Source: Leucobacter celer subsp. astrifaciens
GTDB taxonomy: Bacteria; Actinomycetota; Actinomycetes; Actinomycetales; Microbacteriaceae
NCBI RefSeq assembly: GCF_001273835.1
Contig: NZ_JHEI01000140.1
Location: forward strand, 1 to 64,000
Length of the DNA: 64,000 bases
Direction: 5' to 3'
The number at the start of each line of letters is the position of its first letter. Position 1 is the first letter of the stretch. This document shows, one piece after another, positions 17,230-28,247 of this stretch. The notes beneath the pieces were generated by a model. It did not search any database and was not told where the DNA came from. It saw only the letters and a list, made by a program, of their open reading frames with translations. A program made the translations under genes and the position numbers.

Positions 17230-18183
17230 CTACGCCGATGCAGCGGTGAGGTTCGCGATCTGCTGCGGGGTGAGCTCGAGCGAGAGCGCCGCGAGCAGCG
17301 CGGGCAGCTGCTCCGTGTTGCGCGCGCTGGCGATGGGCGCCGCGATCGTGGGCTGGGCGCGGAGCCAGGCGAGCGCGACCGAGGCGACGGATACGCCGTG
17401 GGCGACTGCGACCTCGTCGAGCGCGGCCAGCACGGCTCGGCCGCGCTCGTCGAGATAACCGACCGCCGCCTCGGCGCGCGGACTCGCGTCCGACGAGGAG
17501 GCCGCGTCGGAGTCGCGGTACTTGCCCGCGAGGAAGCCCTTGGCCAGCGAGAAGTACGGGAACACCGCGAGCCCCTCGCGCTCGGCGACCTCGCGCAGCC
17601 CGTTCGACTCGAAGTCGCGCTCCACGAGGTTGTAGTGCGGCTGCAGCGCCACCGGCAGGTGGTAGCCGCCCGCGCGGGCGATGCGGAACCACTCCGCGAT
17701 GCGCTCGGCCGTGTAGTTGGAGACGCCGATGGCGCGCACCTTGCCCTCGTCGACGAGGCGCGAGAATGCCGCCACCGTCTCCTCGAGCGGGGTCTCCGCA
17801 TCGTCGAAGTGAGCGTAGTAGAGGTCGATCCGGTCCGTCTGCAGCCTCCGCAGCGACGCCTCCGCAGCGGCCTGCACGTTGGCGGCCGCGAGCCCCGAGA
17901 AGTCGGGGTGCGTCGACACCTTCGTGGCGATGACCACGCCGTCGCGATCCCGGCCCGACGCGAGCCACTCGCCGATGATCGTCTCCGACTCGCCGCCGGA
18001 GTTGCCCGGCGCCCAGTGCGAGTAGCCGTCGGCCGTGTCGACGAAGTTCCCGCCTCCGGCGAGGAAGGCGTCGAGCACCTCGAACGAGGTGTCGCGATCC
18101 GCGGTCCAGCCGAAGACATTGCCGCCCAGAGCGAGGGGCGCGATCTCGATCCCGGAACTGCCGATGAGGGTGGGGGTGGGCAT
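17230..18183 (-). CDS. Aldo/keto reductase
   Basis: A 317-residue NADPH-dependent carbonyl reductase with the complete AKR tetrad: Asp49, Tyr54 (FVDTADGYSHW), Lys88 (IATKVS) and His125 (YYAHFDD), and a TIM-barrel C-terminus with PHYNLVERDFE and the cofactor segment APIASARNTEQL. It looks like the group near YghZ/general-stress AKRs; the substrate is unknown. The ATG at 18183 has AGGAGG eight bases before it; an upstream in-frame ATG at 18243 is not supported. Stands alone, with convergent ROK gene on one side and GDPD upstream. Confidence 0.88.
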   Translation of the reverse strand: MPTPTLIGSSGIEIAPLALGGNVFGWTADRDTSFEVLDAFLAGGGNFVDTADGYSHWAPGNSGGESETIIGEWLASGRDRDGVVIATKVSTHPDFSGLAAANVQAAAEASLRRLQTDRIDLYYAHFDDAETPLEETVAAFSRLVDEGKVRAIGVSNYTAERIAEWFRIARAGGYHLPVALQPHYNLVERDFESNGLREVAEREGLAVFPYFSLAKGFLAGKYRDSDAASSSDASPRAEAAVGYLDERGRAVLAALDEVAVAHGVSVASVALAWLRAQPTIAAPIASARNTEQLPALLAALSLELTPQQIANLTAASA

Positions 18184-18276
18184 GTGAGGATCCTCCTTCG
18201 ATCGATGACACCCCGACGCTAGCAGTGGCCGGGCCTCCCCCACCAGGAGATGACGAAGCGCGTCGCGCGACCCGCC

Positions 18277-19176
18277 TCACTCCGCTGCGGGCGCCTCGGA
18301 TCCGTCCCGCCAGATGGCCAGGCTCACCGGGTCGTCGGTGACGACGAGATCGACGCCGCGCTCACTCGCCTGCGCCCAGCGCTTCTCGGTGTTCAGCGTG
18401 TAGACGAGGGATCCGATGCCGACCGCGCGCAGGCGCTCGAGCAGCTCCGGCCGGCCGTCGTAGAGCTTGGTGCGCGCGCCGACCGCCGAGACCTGCAGGT
18501 CCACCGCCTGCTGCACGGTGCCCTCGTCCCACTCGCGGGTGAGCAGCACGCGCGCGAACTCGGGCGCCACCTGCTGCAGCCCCTCCAGCGTGGGGATCTC
18601 GAACGACTGCAGCGCCACGCGATTGACCATGTACCGCGACCGCAGCAGCTCGGTGACGCCCTCCAGCTGCTCGGTGTTCCACTCGCCCTTCAGTTCGACG
18701 AGGGCGCGGGTGGTCGACGGCTCGAGCTCGTCGAGGAACTCCTCGAGCGTGGGCACGAGTTCGCCCGCGAAGTCGTGGGCAAACCAGCCGCCGGCGTCGA
18801 GCGCGCGGATCTCGGCGAAGCTGCGGTGCGCGACGGCGCCGACGCCGCTCGTGGTGCGGTCGAGAGTGGGGTCGTGCATGAGGATCGGCACCCCGTCGGC
18901 CGTGAGCTGCACATCGGTCTCGACGAACTCGACGCCCTGGTCGATGGCGACGCGCATCGCGGCGAGCGTGTTCTCGGGAGCGATCGCGGCGGCTCCGCGG
19001 TGCGAGATGATGCCGACGGCGCCCTCGCGGTGCAGCGCGCCGTGCATCTGCATGCTGCTGGCGGCCGCGGCGTGAGGCGTCGCGCCCCAGAGCACGAGGA
19101 GCAGGGGGACGAGCGCCCACGCGAGCAGCCCGGTGCGCAGAGCGCCGCGCCCCCAACCGGCCGCCTGATCCGTCAT
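18277..19176 (-). CDS. Secreted glycerophosphodiester phosphodiesterase
   Basis: A 299-residue exported enzyme that splits glycerophosphodiesters into glycerol 3-phosphate and an alcohol, for phospholipid or teichoic-acid turnover. A hydrophobic segment at 17-31 followed by ATPHAAA is a signal peptide or N-terminal anchor. The GDPD signature is complete: HRG (59-61) with APENT, Glu86 and Asp88 in VETDVQL, His101 in LMHDPTLDRTT, and a later ELKGEW segment. The start is ATG 19176 with GAGGAGG upstream. Its promoter carries a direct repeat like that of the CHAP gene. Confidence 0.9.
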   Translation of the reverse strand: MTDQAAGWGRGALRTGLLAWALVPLLLVLWGATPHAAAASSMQMHGALHREGAVGIISHRGAAAIAPENTLAAMRVAIDQGVEFVETDVQLTADGVPILMHDPTLDRTTSGVGAVAHRSFAEIRALDAGGWFAHDFAGELVPTLEEFLDELEPSTTRALVELKGEWNTEQLEGVTELLRSRYMVNRVALQSFEIPTLEGLQQVAPEFARVLLTREWDEGTVQQAVDLQVSAVGARTKLYDGRPELLERLRAVGIGSLVYTLNTEKRWAQASERGVDLVVTDDPVSLAIWRDGSEAPAAE

Positions 19177-19233
19177 GCTCGAGCCTCCTCGCGCCGCGCC
19201 TCCTCGCGCGGTGACTCACAGCATAGCGAAGTC

Positions 19234-19250
19234 CGTTACCGTTTTGTGAT
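19234..19250 (-). promoter_or_regulatory. Possible MtrA-type box upstream of GDPD
   Basis: Read on the minus strand this is ATCACAAAACGGTAACG; it matches the promoter of the CHAP gene (GTAACAGAACGGTAACG) at 14 of 17 positions. It overlaps the -35 region; a -10 TATGCT lies at 19225-19220. Confidence 0.45.
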
Positions 19251-19340
19251 CTTTCTGCGAAGGGGCTTCGGGGGCTGTCTGCCAGAACGTGTGCCTGCTG
19301 TTGGGCGCGCCGCTCCGCCCCGTGACCCGCGCCCCTACTA

Positions 19341-19388
19341 CGCGCGTCAGTAGTTGCTGCCTCACCTGGTTCTACTGACGCGCGAAGG
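19341..19388. repeat. Dispersed palindromic element, copy B
   Basis: CGCGTCAGTAGTTGCTGCCTC on one side and TTCTACTGACGCGCG on the other, with a shortened core compared with the copies at 391 and 60476. It lies between clpB and the GDPD promoter. The rest of 19251-19460 has no recognisable gene; a G-run of about 14 G in 15 bases stands at 19448-19460. Confidence 0.75.
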
Positions 19389-19460
19389 CGGGATACCGGG
19401 GCCGAAGCGCACGCACCCGCGCCCGCCCCACCCCTCGCCAGGCTCGGGGGGGGCGGGGGA

Positions 19461-21713
<2,253 letters not shown>

Positions 21714-21799
21714 ATTCTCCTCCGACTGTGGGCGAGATGCGATCCCTCGCCGATCCTGCGGGCCGGGCGGCGGTCGCGCCTCCCGACCCAATCCTCAAA

Positions 21800-21820
21800 C
21801 TTGAGTGATGATGACTCAAG
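21800..21820. promoter_or_regulatory. HspR operator (HAIR) upstream of clpB
   Basis: CTTGAGT-N7-ACTCAAG is an exact match to the HspR-associated inverted repeat of Actinobacteria, 87 bases before the clpB start and in a short A/T-richer island. Confidence 0.92.
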
Positions 21821-21850
21821 TTTACCGCGAAGAGCCGCGCGGCGCCAGAG

Positions 21851-22504
21851 TCATGTCGATTCCGGCCTGCCCGCACCGAGCATCTTCGCGATGAGTTTCT
21901 GGGCGGGACCCGACAGCGCCATCACGAGCAGCGAGTAGTACCCGACGACCGGGATCAGCAGCGTGATGGCCAGCGCCAGCGCGAAGAGCAGCACCAGGGA
22001 GATATCGTCCGTGAGGCCGAGCAGCAGGTCACGGCGGCCCAGGGCGTGCAGCGCCGGATGGGCTCGGAGATAGAGCCGGATCACGAGAGACATGACCGCG
22101 ACGAGGACCAGACTGCCGATGTAGAGCGTCTTCGCGACGGCGTCTTCGTCCGACATCCCTCCCGCGATCGCCGTGGCGACCGGCAGCCACACGATCGTGA
22201 GCAGCCACGCGGCGAGCAGCCAGATGAGTCCCACCGTGACCCGCTCGACGCTCGCGAAGAGACGGTGGTGCATGATCCAGAACATCGCGATGAGCACGAA
22301 GCTCAGCAGGAAGTTCAGCAGCTGCCCGCTGTGCTCCAGCAGCCACGCGGTCGCGTCATCGCCCGCGCCGACCACCTCGCTCACGCTCTCCATGAGGGGC
22401 AGGATCAGGAGCGTCAGCGCGATGGCGACAGCCGCGTCGACGAAGGCCTTGACGCGCTCGGCCGGGTAGCCGGTTACGGCCTTCGGCTCCGACTCTGCTG
22501 CCAT
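21851..22504 (-). CDS. TMEM175-family potassium channel-like protein
   Basis: A 217-residue membrane protein with six hydrophobic segments. The first helix carries the family signature R-X3-F-X-D (R17-V-K-A-F21-V-D23, then AAVAIALTLLILPL), the conserved element of bacterial TMEM175 channels (the older DUF1211). Bacterial members form tetrameric K+-permeable leak channels. The helix-2 HH motif (FWIMHHRLF) is also typical. It lies between clpB and the glutamate dehydrogenase, with no obvious functional link. Confidence 0.85.
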   Translation of the reverse strand: MAAESEPKAVTGYPAERVKAFVDAAVAIALTLLILPLMESVSEVVGAGDDATAWLLEHSGQLLNFLLSFVLIAMFWIMHHRLFASVERVTVGLIWLLAAWLLTIVWLPVATAIAGGMSDEDAVAKTLYIGSLVLVAVMSLVIRLYLRAHPALHALGRRDLLLGLTDDISLVLLFALALAITLLIPVVGYYSLLVMALSGPAQKLIAKMLGAGRPEST

Positions 22505-22570
22505 GGTCCTCAGTGTAATATCCGCGGCGCGGATCGCGATGGACTCCCCGATCCTGCGCGCTCAACCGCT

Positions 22571-22610
22571 CAGCGCCTCAGCGCCTCAGCGCCTCAGCCG
22601 CTCAGCGCAC
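22571..22610. repeat. 8-bp tandem repeat across the gdh stop codon
   Basis: Five units of CAGCGCCT (three exact, two diverged) run from the intergenic gap into the last codons of the glutamate dehydrogenase gene. Slippage here could change the C-terminus. Confidence 0.8.
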
Positions 22611-25600
22611 GAGCGATCGCAGCCGTCGCAGGGCCACCGACAGTGTCGCGAGACCGGCGTGCGCGTTCGAGCAGACCGCGTCGAGCGCTTCCTCGAGCAC
22701 CCGCCGGCCGGAGGCCGTGCCCTGCTCGAGCCACGCGTCGATCCGCTGCCCCGCGTCGCCCGGCTCGGTCTGCTCGAGCACCGAAGCCGTCAGCTCGATC
22801 ATCACGGCGTAGAGGTCATCGCGCATCGCGGCGCGGGCCATCGAACCCCAGCGGTCGTCCTGCGGCAGCGCCGTCACCCCGCTGAGCAACTCGTCGAATC
22901 GCATCCGCGACGAGAGGTCGAAGTACACGGCGGTGACCTCGTCGAGGCTCCAGTCGCGCAGGCGCGACTGCTCCACGATGTCGAGCAGCGGCAGGGACGC
23001 CAGCAGCCCGGCACCGCGCCGAGCGAGGTCCGTGGGAACACCCGCCTCCTCGAGCTCGAGCACGCGGGCCTCGAAGCGCTGCAGCTCGTCGCCCCGCAGC
23101 AGCTCACCCAGCACGCCCGAGAGCCGCGTGATCGGATCGTGGAACAGCTCGATCTCGGTGCCGATGTCGACCTTCTCCGAGCGGTGGTGCACGAACCAGC
23201 GCGTCGCCCGGTCGAGCAGCCGGCGGAAGCTGAGGTAGAGATCGGTCTGCACCGCGGTCGGCACCGCGTTGTCGGTGGCCTCGACGGCGACGACGAAGCC
23301 GCGCAGGTCGAAGACCTCCCGCGCCACGACGTAGGCCCTCGCGATCTGCTGGCTCGAGGCGCCCGTCTCATCGGCAGCCCGGTAGGCGAAGGTGATCCCG
23401 CCCCGGTTGACCATCGAGTTGACGACCGAGTTGACGACGATCTCGGAGCGCAGCGGGTGCGGGGCGAGGTCGTCCGCGTACCCCTCGCGGATGGGGCCGG
23501 GGAAGTACTCGGAGAGCGTGCGCGCGAACCAGGGATCATCGGCGAGATCGGTGACCGCGAGATCGGCCTTCAGCGCCAGCTTGGCGTAGGCCACGAGCAC
23601 CGCGAACTCGGGACGGGTCAGGCCGCGCTCCTCGGCGATGCGGGTCTGGATCTCACCGGCGCTCGGCAGGAACTCCAGTTCGCGGTCGAGCTCGTCGCGC
23701 CCCTCGAGCCACTCGATGAGGCGTGCGTGCGAAGGCAGCATGTCGGCGGCGTTCTCGCGCGAATTGCCGAGCAGTACGTTCTGCTCGTAGTTGTCGCGCA
23801 GCACCTGCACGGCCACCTCGTCGGTCATGGAGCGCAGCAGTTCGTCGCGCGCCTCCCGGTCGAGCCGGCCGTCGCGCTCCACGGCTCCGAGCAGGATCTT
23901 GATGTTCACCTCGCGGTCGGAGGTGCCCACGCCGGCGGAGTTGTCGATCGCGTCGGTGTTGATGCGCACCCCGGCGAGCGCTGCCTCGATACGGCCGCGC
24001 TGGCTCACTCCGAGGTTGCCGCCCTCGCCGACCACCCGCACGCGCAGTTCGTCGCCGTTCACCCGGATGGCGTCGTTGCCGCGATCGCCGATCTCGCCGT
24101 TCGTCTCGGCACTCGCCTTGATGTACGTGCCGATGCCGCCGTTCCAGAGCAGGTCGACGGGCGCCAGCAGCACCGCGCGCTTCAGCTCGGCCGGGGTCAG
24201 CGATCCCACGCCCGCGTCGAGGCCCAGGGCGACGGCCATCTCCGGGCTCACCGGGATCGACTTCGCGGAGAGCGGGAAGATCCCGCCACCCGCGGAGATG
24301 AGCGAGCGGTCGTAGTCGTCCCACGAGGATCCCGGCAACTCGAAGAGCCGTCGGCGCTCGGCGAAGGACGCCGCGGCCTCCGGAGCGGGATCGACGAAGA
24401 CGTGCCGGTGGTCGAACGCGGCGACGAGCCGGATGTGCTCCGAGAGCAGCATGCCGTTGCCGAACACATCGCCCGACATGTCGCCGATGCCCACCGCCGT
24501 GAAGTCCTGCGTCTGGGTGTCGTGCCCCAGCTCGCGGAAGTGCCGCTTGACCGATTCCCAGGCGCCGCGCGCCGTGATCCCCATGCCCTTGTGGTCGTAG
24601 CCGGCCGAGCCGCCCGACGCGAAGGCGTCGCCCAGCCAGAAGCCGTACTCCTCGGAGATGGCGTTCGCGATGTCCGAGAACGACGCGGTGCCCTTGTCGG
24701 CCGCGACCACGAGGTACGGGTCGTCTCCGTCGTGGCGCACCACACCCTCCGGCGGCAGGATCTCGCCGCCGTCTCGGTTGTCGGTCACGTCGAGCAGGCC
24801 GCGGATGAAGGTGCGATAGGCCGCCTTCCCTCCCTCGAGCCAGGCGGCGCGGTCGCTGGGCGACGGCAGCCGTTTCGCCACGAAGCCGCCCTTGGATCCC
24901 GTCGGCACGATCACCGCGTTCTTCACCATCTGCGCCTTGACGAGTCCCAGCACCTCGGTGCGGAAGTCCTCGCGCCGGTCGCTCCAGCGCAGGCCGCCGC
25001 GGGCGACCTTGCCGAAGCGCAGGTGCACGCCTTCCACCTCGGGCGAGTACACCCAGATCTCCGCCATCGGGTGGGGCTTCGGCAGGCCGGGCACGCGGGC
25101 GCAGTCGAGCTTCATCGACACCCACGGCTTGGCACCGCCGTCGGCGCCCGGCTGGTAGAAGTTGGTGCGCCAGGTGGCCTCGATGACGCCGATGATGGAG
25201 CGCAGGATGCGGTCGTGGTCGAGGCTCGACACCTCGTCGAGGGCGAGGCGCAGTGCGGCGCCGAGCTCGGCGGTGCGTGTCTCCCGGTCGCCGGCGTCGA
25301 CGGCGGGATCGAAGCGCGCCTCGAACAGTCGCACCAGGTCGGCGGCGATGCCGGGGTTCTCGATGAGCGCCTGCTCGATGTACTCGACCGAGAAGGCCGA
25401 GCCGATCTGCCGCAGATACATGCTGATGGCGCGCAGGATCACGATCCGGCGCCAGTCGAGGCCGCCGAGCAGCACCAGCGCGTTGAGCCGGTCGCTCTCG
25501 GCCGCGCCGGTCCAGACCGCGTGGAAGGCCTCCTCCAGCGCGGTCCCCCACTTCGGATCGCCCCACAGCTCGGGGCCCGAGACCACGAGCCCGAAGTCCG

Positions 25601-27383
25601 AGATGTGCCTCGTGCCATCGCCGGCGATGGTGACGACGTACGGGCGTTCGTCGACCACGTCGACGCCGAGATCGGTGAGCACCGGCAGCACCTGCGTCAG
25701 CGGGTACTCGCGACGCGAGGCCACGGTGAGGTAGCGCTTGCCGCCCTCGTGCTTCTCGGGCTCGTAGAGGTGCACGGCGAACTCGTCGCCGCGCTCGAGC
25801 CGCTCCAGCAGCACGATGTCGCCCACGGCGTCCTCGGGAACGACGTTCTCCTTGTAGGCCTCGGGGAAGGCGTCGGCGTACCGGCTCAGCAGCGCCGCGG
25901 CTTCCTCCTCCTCGAACGCCTGGTGCAGCGCGTTGACGAGACCCTCGTCCCAGCCTCGGATCGCCGCCTCCAGCCGGGGCTGCAGATCCGCCTCGTCGAC
26001 CTCGGGGAGCCGCTCGCCCTTCGGCACGCGCACGACGAAGTGCAGTTGCGCGAGCGGGGAGTCGCCCACGCGCGTGGTGTGATCCACCTGATCAGCGCCG
26101 AAGGATTCGCGCAGCAGCGCCTCGATGCGCAGCCGCACCGTGGTGTTGTAGCGGTCGCGGGGCAGGAAGACGAGCGCCGATACGAAGCGGCCGAACTCGT
26201 CCTGGCGCAGGAAGATGCGGGATCGCCGGCGCTCGCGCAGCCGGCTGACCTCGCCTGCGACGGCCAGCAGGTGCTCGGGGGTGTCCTGGAACAGCTCGTC
26301 GCGCGGGTACTGCTCGAGCACCTGGAGCAGGTCCTTGCCCGAGTGCGAGTTCGGGGTGAAGCCCGAGGCGTCGAGCACCGCGCGCACCTTGGTGGCCGCG
26401 ATCGGCAGCGTCAGGACGGACGAGGCGTAGGCGACCGAGGTGAACATGCCGAGGAAGCGGCGCTCGCCCGTCACATTGCCCGCCTCGTCGAAGATGCGCA
26501 CGCCGATGTAGTCGAGGTAGACGTCGCGGTGCACGGTGGCCCGCGAATTGGCCTTGGTGATCGTGAGCAGGCGCGGATCCCGAGCCGTGCGCTGCGCCTC
26601 CGGGGTCAGCTTGGCGACCGCCGCGGCAGGCTTGCGCAGGATGCCGAGACCCGTGTGCGGCAGGGCGCGCAGCACCTCCTCGCCGTCCTCACCGGTCTCG
26701 AGCGAGTGCTCCCGGTAGCCGAGGAAGGTGAAGTTGTCCTCCGCGAGCCAGCTCAGGAACTCGACCGCCGGGGCGATCTCCGAGCGGTCGACCGTGGCGG
26801 GAGCCGCGGTGCGCAGATCGGTCACGATGTCGAGGCACGCGCGACGCATGGCCTGCCAGTCGTTCACCGCCGCGTGCACGTCGCCGAGCACGACCTGCAG
26901 CCGCTCCTCGAGCTCGACTCGGCCCTCCTCCGTGGGCACCCGATCCACCTCGAGGTGGATCCACGACTCGAGGTCGCCGCCGTGGGCGTCGACCTCGATC
27001 AGTTCGCCCGCCTCGTCGCGGCGCACCGACACCACGGGGTGCATGAGCAGATGCACCGAGAGGCCCTGCCGGGCGATGGCCGCGGCGACCGAGTCGACCA
27101 GGAACGGCGAATCGTCCGTGCAGATGTTGACGATGGTGCGGCGAGAGGTCCAGCCGTGCTCGCGCAGCGTCGGAGTGAAGACCGACACCAGGGTCTCGCC
27201 CTGGCTGCGCTTCCCGGCGAGCGCGCGCATCGACTGCGCGGACCCCACCACGTCACGCGGTTCCCGCTCCCGGAGGTCGTCCTCGTCCACCTGCCCGATC
27301 AGACGCTCGATACCCGGTCTCACCGCGGGATCGAGTGCCTCGATCGCCTCGCGAAGCTCGTTCATTCCGGTTGCACTGCTCAT
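22602..27383 (-). CDS. gdh: NAD-specific glutamate dehydrogenase, large (about 180 kDa class)
   Basis: At 1593 residues this is the largest gene in the window. It catalyses NAD-dependent oxidative deamination of glutamate to 2-oxoglutarate. The long N-terminal half carries ACT-like regulatory segments (SVFTPTLREHGWTSRRTIVNICTDDSPFLVDS), and the catalytic core (about 750-1270) has the GLRWSDRREDFRTEVLGLVKAQ, NAVIVPTGSKGGFV and DMSGDVFGNGML segments of the family. Start at 27383 is preceded by GAGG; an in-frame ATG at 27365 is possible. A -10-like TATGCT stands at 27447-27442. It is monocistronic. Large GDHs of this class in Streptomyces and mycobacteria are regulated allosterically or by FHA proteins; nothing in this sequence shows which applies here. 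Confidence 0.95.
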   Translation of the reverse strand: MSSATGMNELREAIEALDPAVRPGIERLIGQVDEDDLREREPRDVVGSAQSMRALAGKRSQGETLVSVFTPTLREHGWTSRRTIVNICTDDSPFLVDSVAAAIARQGLSVHLLMHPVVSVRRDEAGELIEVDAHGGDLESWIHLEVDRVPTEEGRVELEERLQVVLGDVHAAVNDWQAMRRACLDIVTDLRTAAPATVDRSEIAPAVEFLSWLAEDNFTFLGYREHSLETGEDGEEVLRALPHTGLGILRKPAAAVAKLTPEAQRTARDPRLLTITKANSRATVHRDVYLDYIGVRIFDEAGNVTGERRFLGMFTSVAYASSVLTLPIAATKVRAVLDASGFTPNSHSGKDLLQVLEQYPRDELFQDTPEHLLAVAGEVSRLRERRRSRIFLRQDEFGRFVSALVFLPRDRYNTTVRLRIEALLRESFGADQVDHTTRVGDSPLAQLHFVVRVPKGERLPEVDEADLQPRLEAAIRGWDEGLVNALHQAFEEEEAAALLSRYADAFPEAYKENVVPEDAVGDIVLLERLERGDEFAVHLYEPEKHEGGKRYLTVASRREYPLTQVLPVLTDLGVDVVDERPYVVTIAGDGTRHISDFGLVVSGPELWGDPKWGTALEEAFHAVWTGAAESDRLNALVLLGGLDWRRIVILRAISMYLRQIGSAFSVEYIEQALIENPGIAADLVRLFEARFDPAVDAGDRETRTAELGAALRLALDEVSSLDHDRILRSIIGVIEATWRTNFYQPGADGGAKPWVSMKLDCARVPGLPKPHPMAEIWVYSPEVEGVHLRFGKVARGGLRWSDRREDFRTEVLGLVKAQMVKNAVIVPTGSKGGFVAKRLPSPSDRAAWLEGGKAAYRTFIRGLLDVTDNRDGGEILPPEGVVRHDGDDPYLVVAADKGTASFSDIANAISEEYGFWLGDAFASGGSAGYDHKGMGITARGAWESVKRHFRELGHDTQTQDFTAVGIGDMSGDVFGNGMLLSEHIRLVAAFDHRHVFVDPAPEAAASFAERRRLFELPGSSWDDYDRSLISAGGGIFPLSAKSIPVSPEMAVALGLDAGVGSLTPAELKRAVLLAPVDLLWNGGIGTYIKASAETNGEIGDRGNDAIRVNGDELRVRVVGEGGNLGVSQRGRIEAALAGVRINTDAIDNSAGVGTSDREVNIKILLGAVERDGRLDREARDELLRSMTDEVAVQVLRDNYEQNVLLGNSRENAADMLPSHARLIEWLEGRDELDRELEFLPSAGEIQTRIAEERGLTRPEFAVLVAYAKLALKADLAVTDLADDPWFARTLSEYFPGPIREGYADDLAPHPLRSEIVVNSVVNSMVNRGGITFAYRAADETGASSQQIARAYVVAREVFDLRGFVVAVEATDNAVPTAVQTDLYLSFRRLLDRATRWFVHHRSEKVDIGTEIELFHDPITRLSGVLGELLRGDELQRFEARVLELEEAGVPTDLARRGAGLLASLPLLDIVEQSRLRDWSLDEVTAVYFDLSSRMRFDELLSGVTALPQDDRWGSMARAAMRDDLYAVMIELTASVLEQTEPGDAGQRIDAWLEQGTASGRRVLEEALDAVCSNAHAGLATLSVALRRLRSLVR

Positions 27384-27538
27384 GAACCTCGTCGTCCCGT
27401 CTGACGTCCGTGAGGGCCGCGGCCGGCCCAGCTCACGCCCAGCATAACCCGGGGCCCATCACCCTGGTGAGAGATCCCGTCCGGAGGCGCGGAGGAACCC
27501 GCGGACAGCTCCGGAATCCTCCTCGTGCGCCTACGCGG

Positions 27539-28192
27539 TCAGTGCCCCGCGGCACCCGTCGGCGCGGTCAGCCACGCCACGACGACATCTCCGATCATCC
27601 CGCGCAAACGGTCTCTGCGTGCGGAGTCGTGGAGGTCCACGCCGAAGAGGAAGCCGAAGGTGTGCTGGTTCGCCACCTGGAACACGCAGTACGAGCTGAT
27701 CAGCAGGTGCACCTCCAGCGGATCGACGTCGTCGCGGAAGATCCCCCGCGCCTTCCCCCGACCGAGCACGTCCTCGAGCAGCCCCAGGGCGGGCTTGTTC
27801 ACCTCTCGCAACGAGTCCAGCTGCTTGATGAACCTGCCGTGATGGATGTTCTCGATCGCGACGAGCCTGATGAAGTCGCCGTGCGCGAGATGGTGGTCGT
27901 AGGTGAGCTCGGCCAGCCGCCGCACGGCCTCGGCCGGTTCGAGGCCGTCGACCTGGAGCTCTCGCTCAGCCTCCCTGATCCCGCGATAGGCGTTCTCGAG
28001 CACCGCCAGATACAGCTGCTCCTTGCCGCCGAAATAGTAGTAGATCATGCGCTTCGTGGTGCGCGTGCGCTCGGCGATCTCGTCGACGCGGGTGCCCGAG
28101 TAGCCGGATTCCGCGAATGCCGCCGTCGCCTCGACGAGCAGCTCCGCCCGCGTGCGCTCGGCGTCGCGCTGCCGTTCGGTCGTCTGGTTCAC
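27539..28192 (-). CDS. TetR-family regulator of the shikimate cluster
   Basis: A 217-residue regulator with an N-terminal helix-turn-helix (ELLVEATAAFAESGYSGTRVDEIAERTRTTKRMIYYYFGGKEQLYLAVLE, about 15-65) and a mostly helical ligand-binding domain (TetR_C-like). Start is the GTG at 28192 after a GGGGG tract. It lies 55 bases after the 3-dehydroshikimate dehydratase gene on the same strand, so it is probably the last gene of the shikimate operon. The natural operator is the CCGGTTA palindrome at 32293-32312 in front of the operon. Ligand unknown; a shikimate-pathway metabolite is likely. Confidence 0.85.
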   Translation of the reverse strand: MNQTTERQRDAERTRAELLVEATAAFAESGYSGTRVDEIAERTRTTKRMIYYYFGGKEQLYLAVLENAYRGIREAERELQVDGLEPAEAVRRLAELTYDHHLAHGDFIRLVAIENIHHGRFIKQLDSLREVNKPALGLLEDVLGRGKARGIFRDDVDPLEVHLLISSYCVFQVANQHTFGFLFGVDLHDSARRDRLRGMIGDVVVAWLTAPTGAAGH

Positions 28193-28247
28193 GCCCCCAT
28201 TGTCTCGTACTCCGGCGAGGGCGGGGATCGGCACCGAATGACGGGGC

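Noticed and set aside
19448..19460. G-run as a regulatory G-quadruplex before the clpB stop
   Set aside because: A single G-rich stretch interrupted once, at the 3' end of clpB; no four separate G-tracts with proper loops can be assigned with confidence.
22503..27404. Very long open frame on the plus strand opposite the glutamate dehydrogenase
   Set aside because: It is Arg/His/Gly-rich with no recognisable domain and mirrors codon bias of the real gene on the minus strand, as is usual in high-GC DNA.
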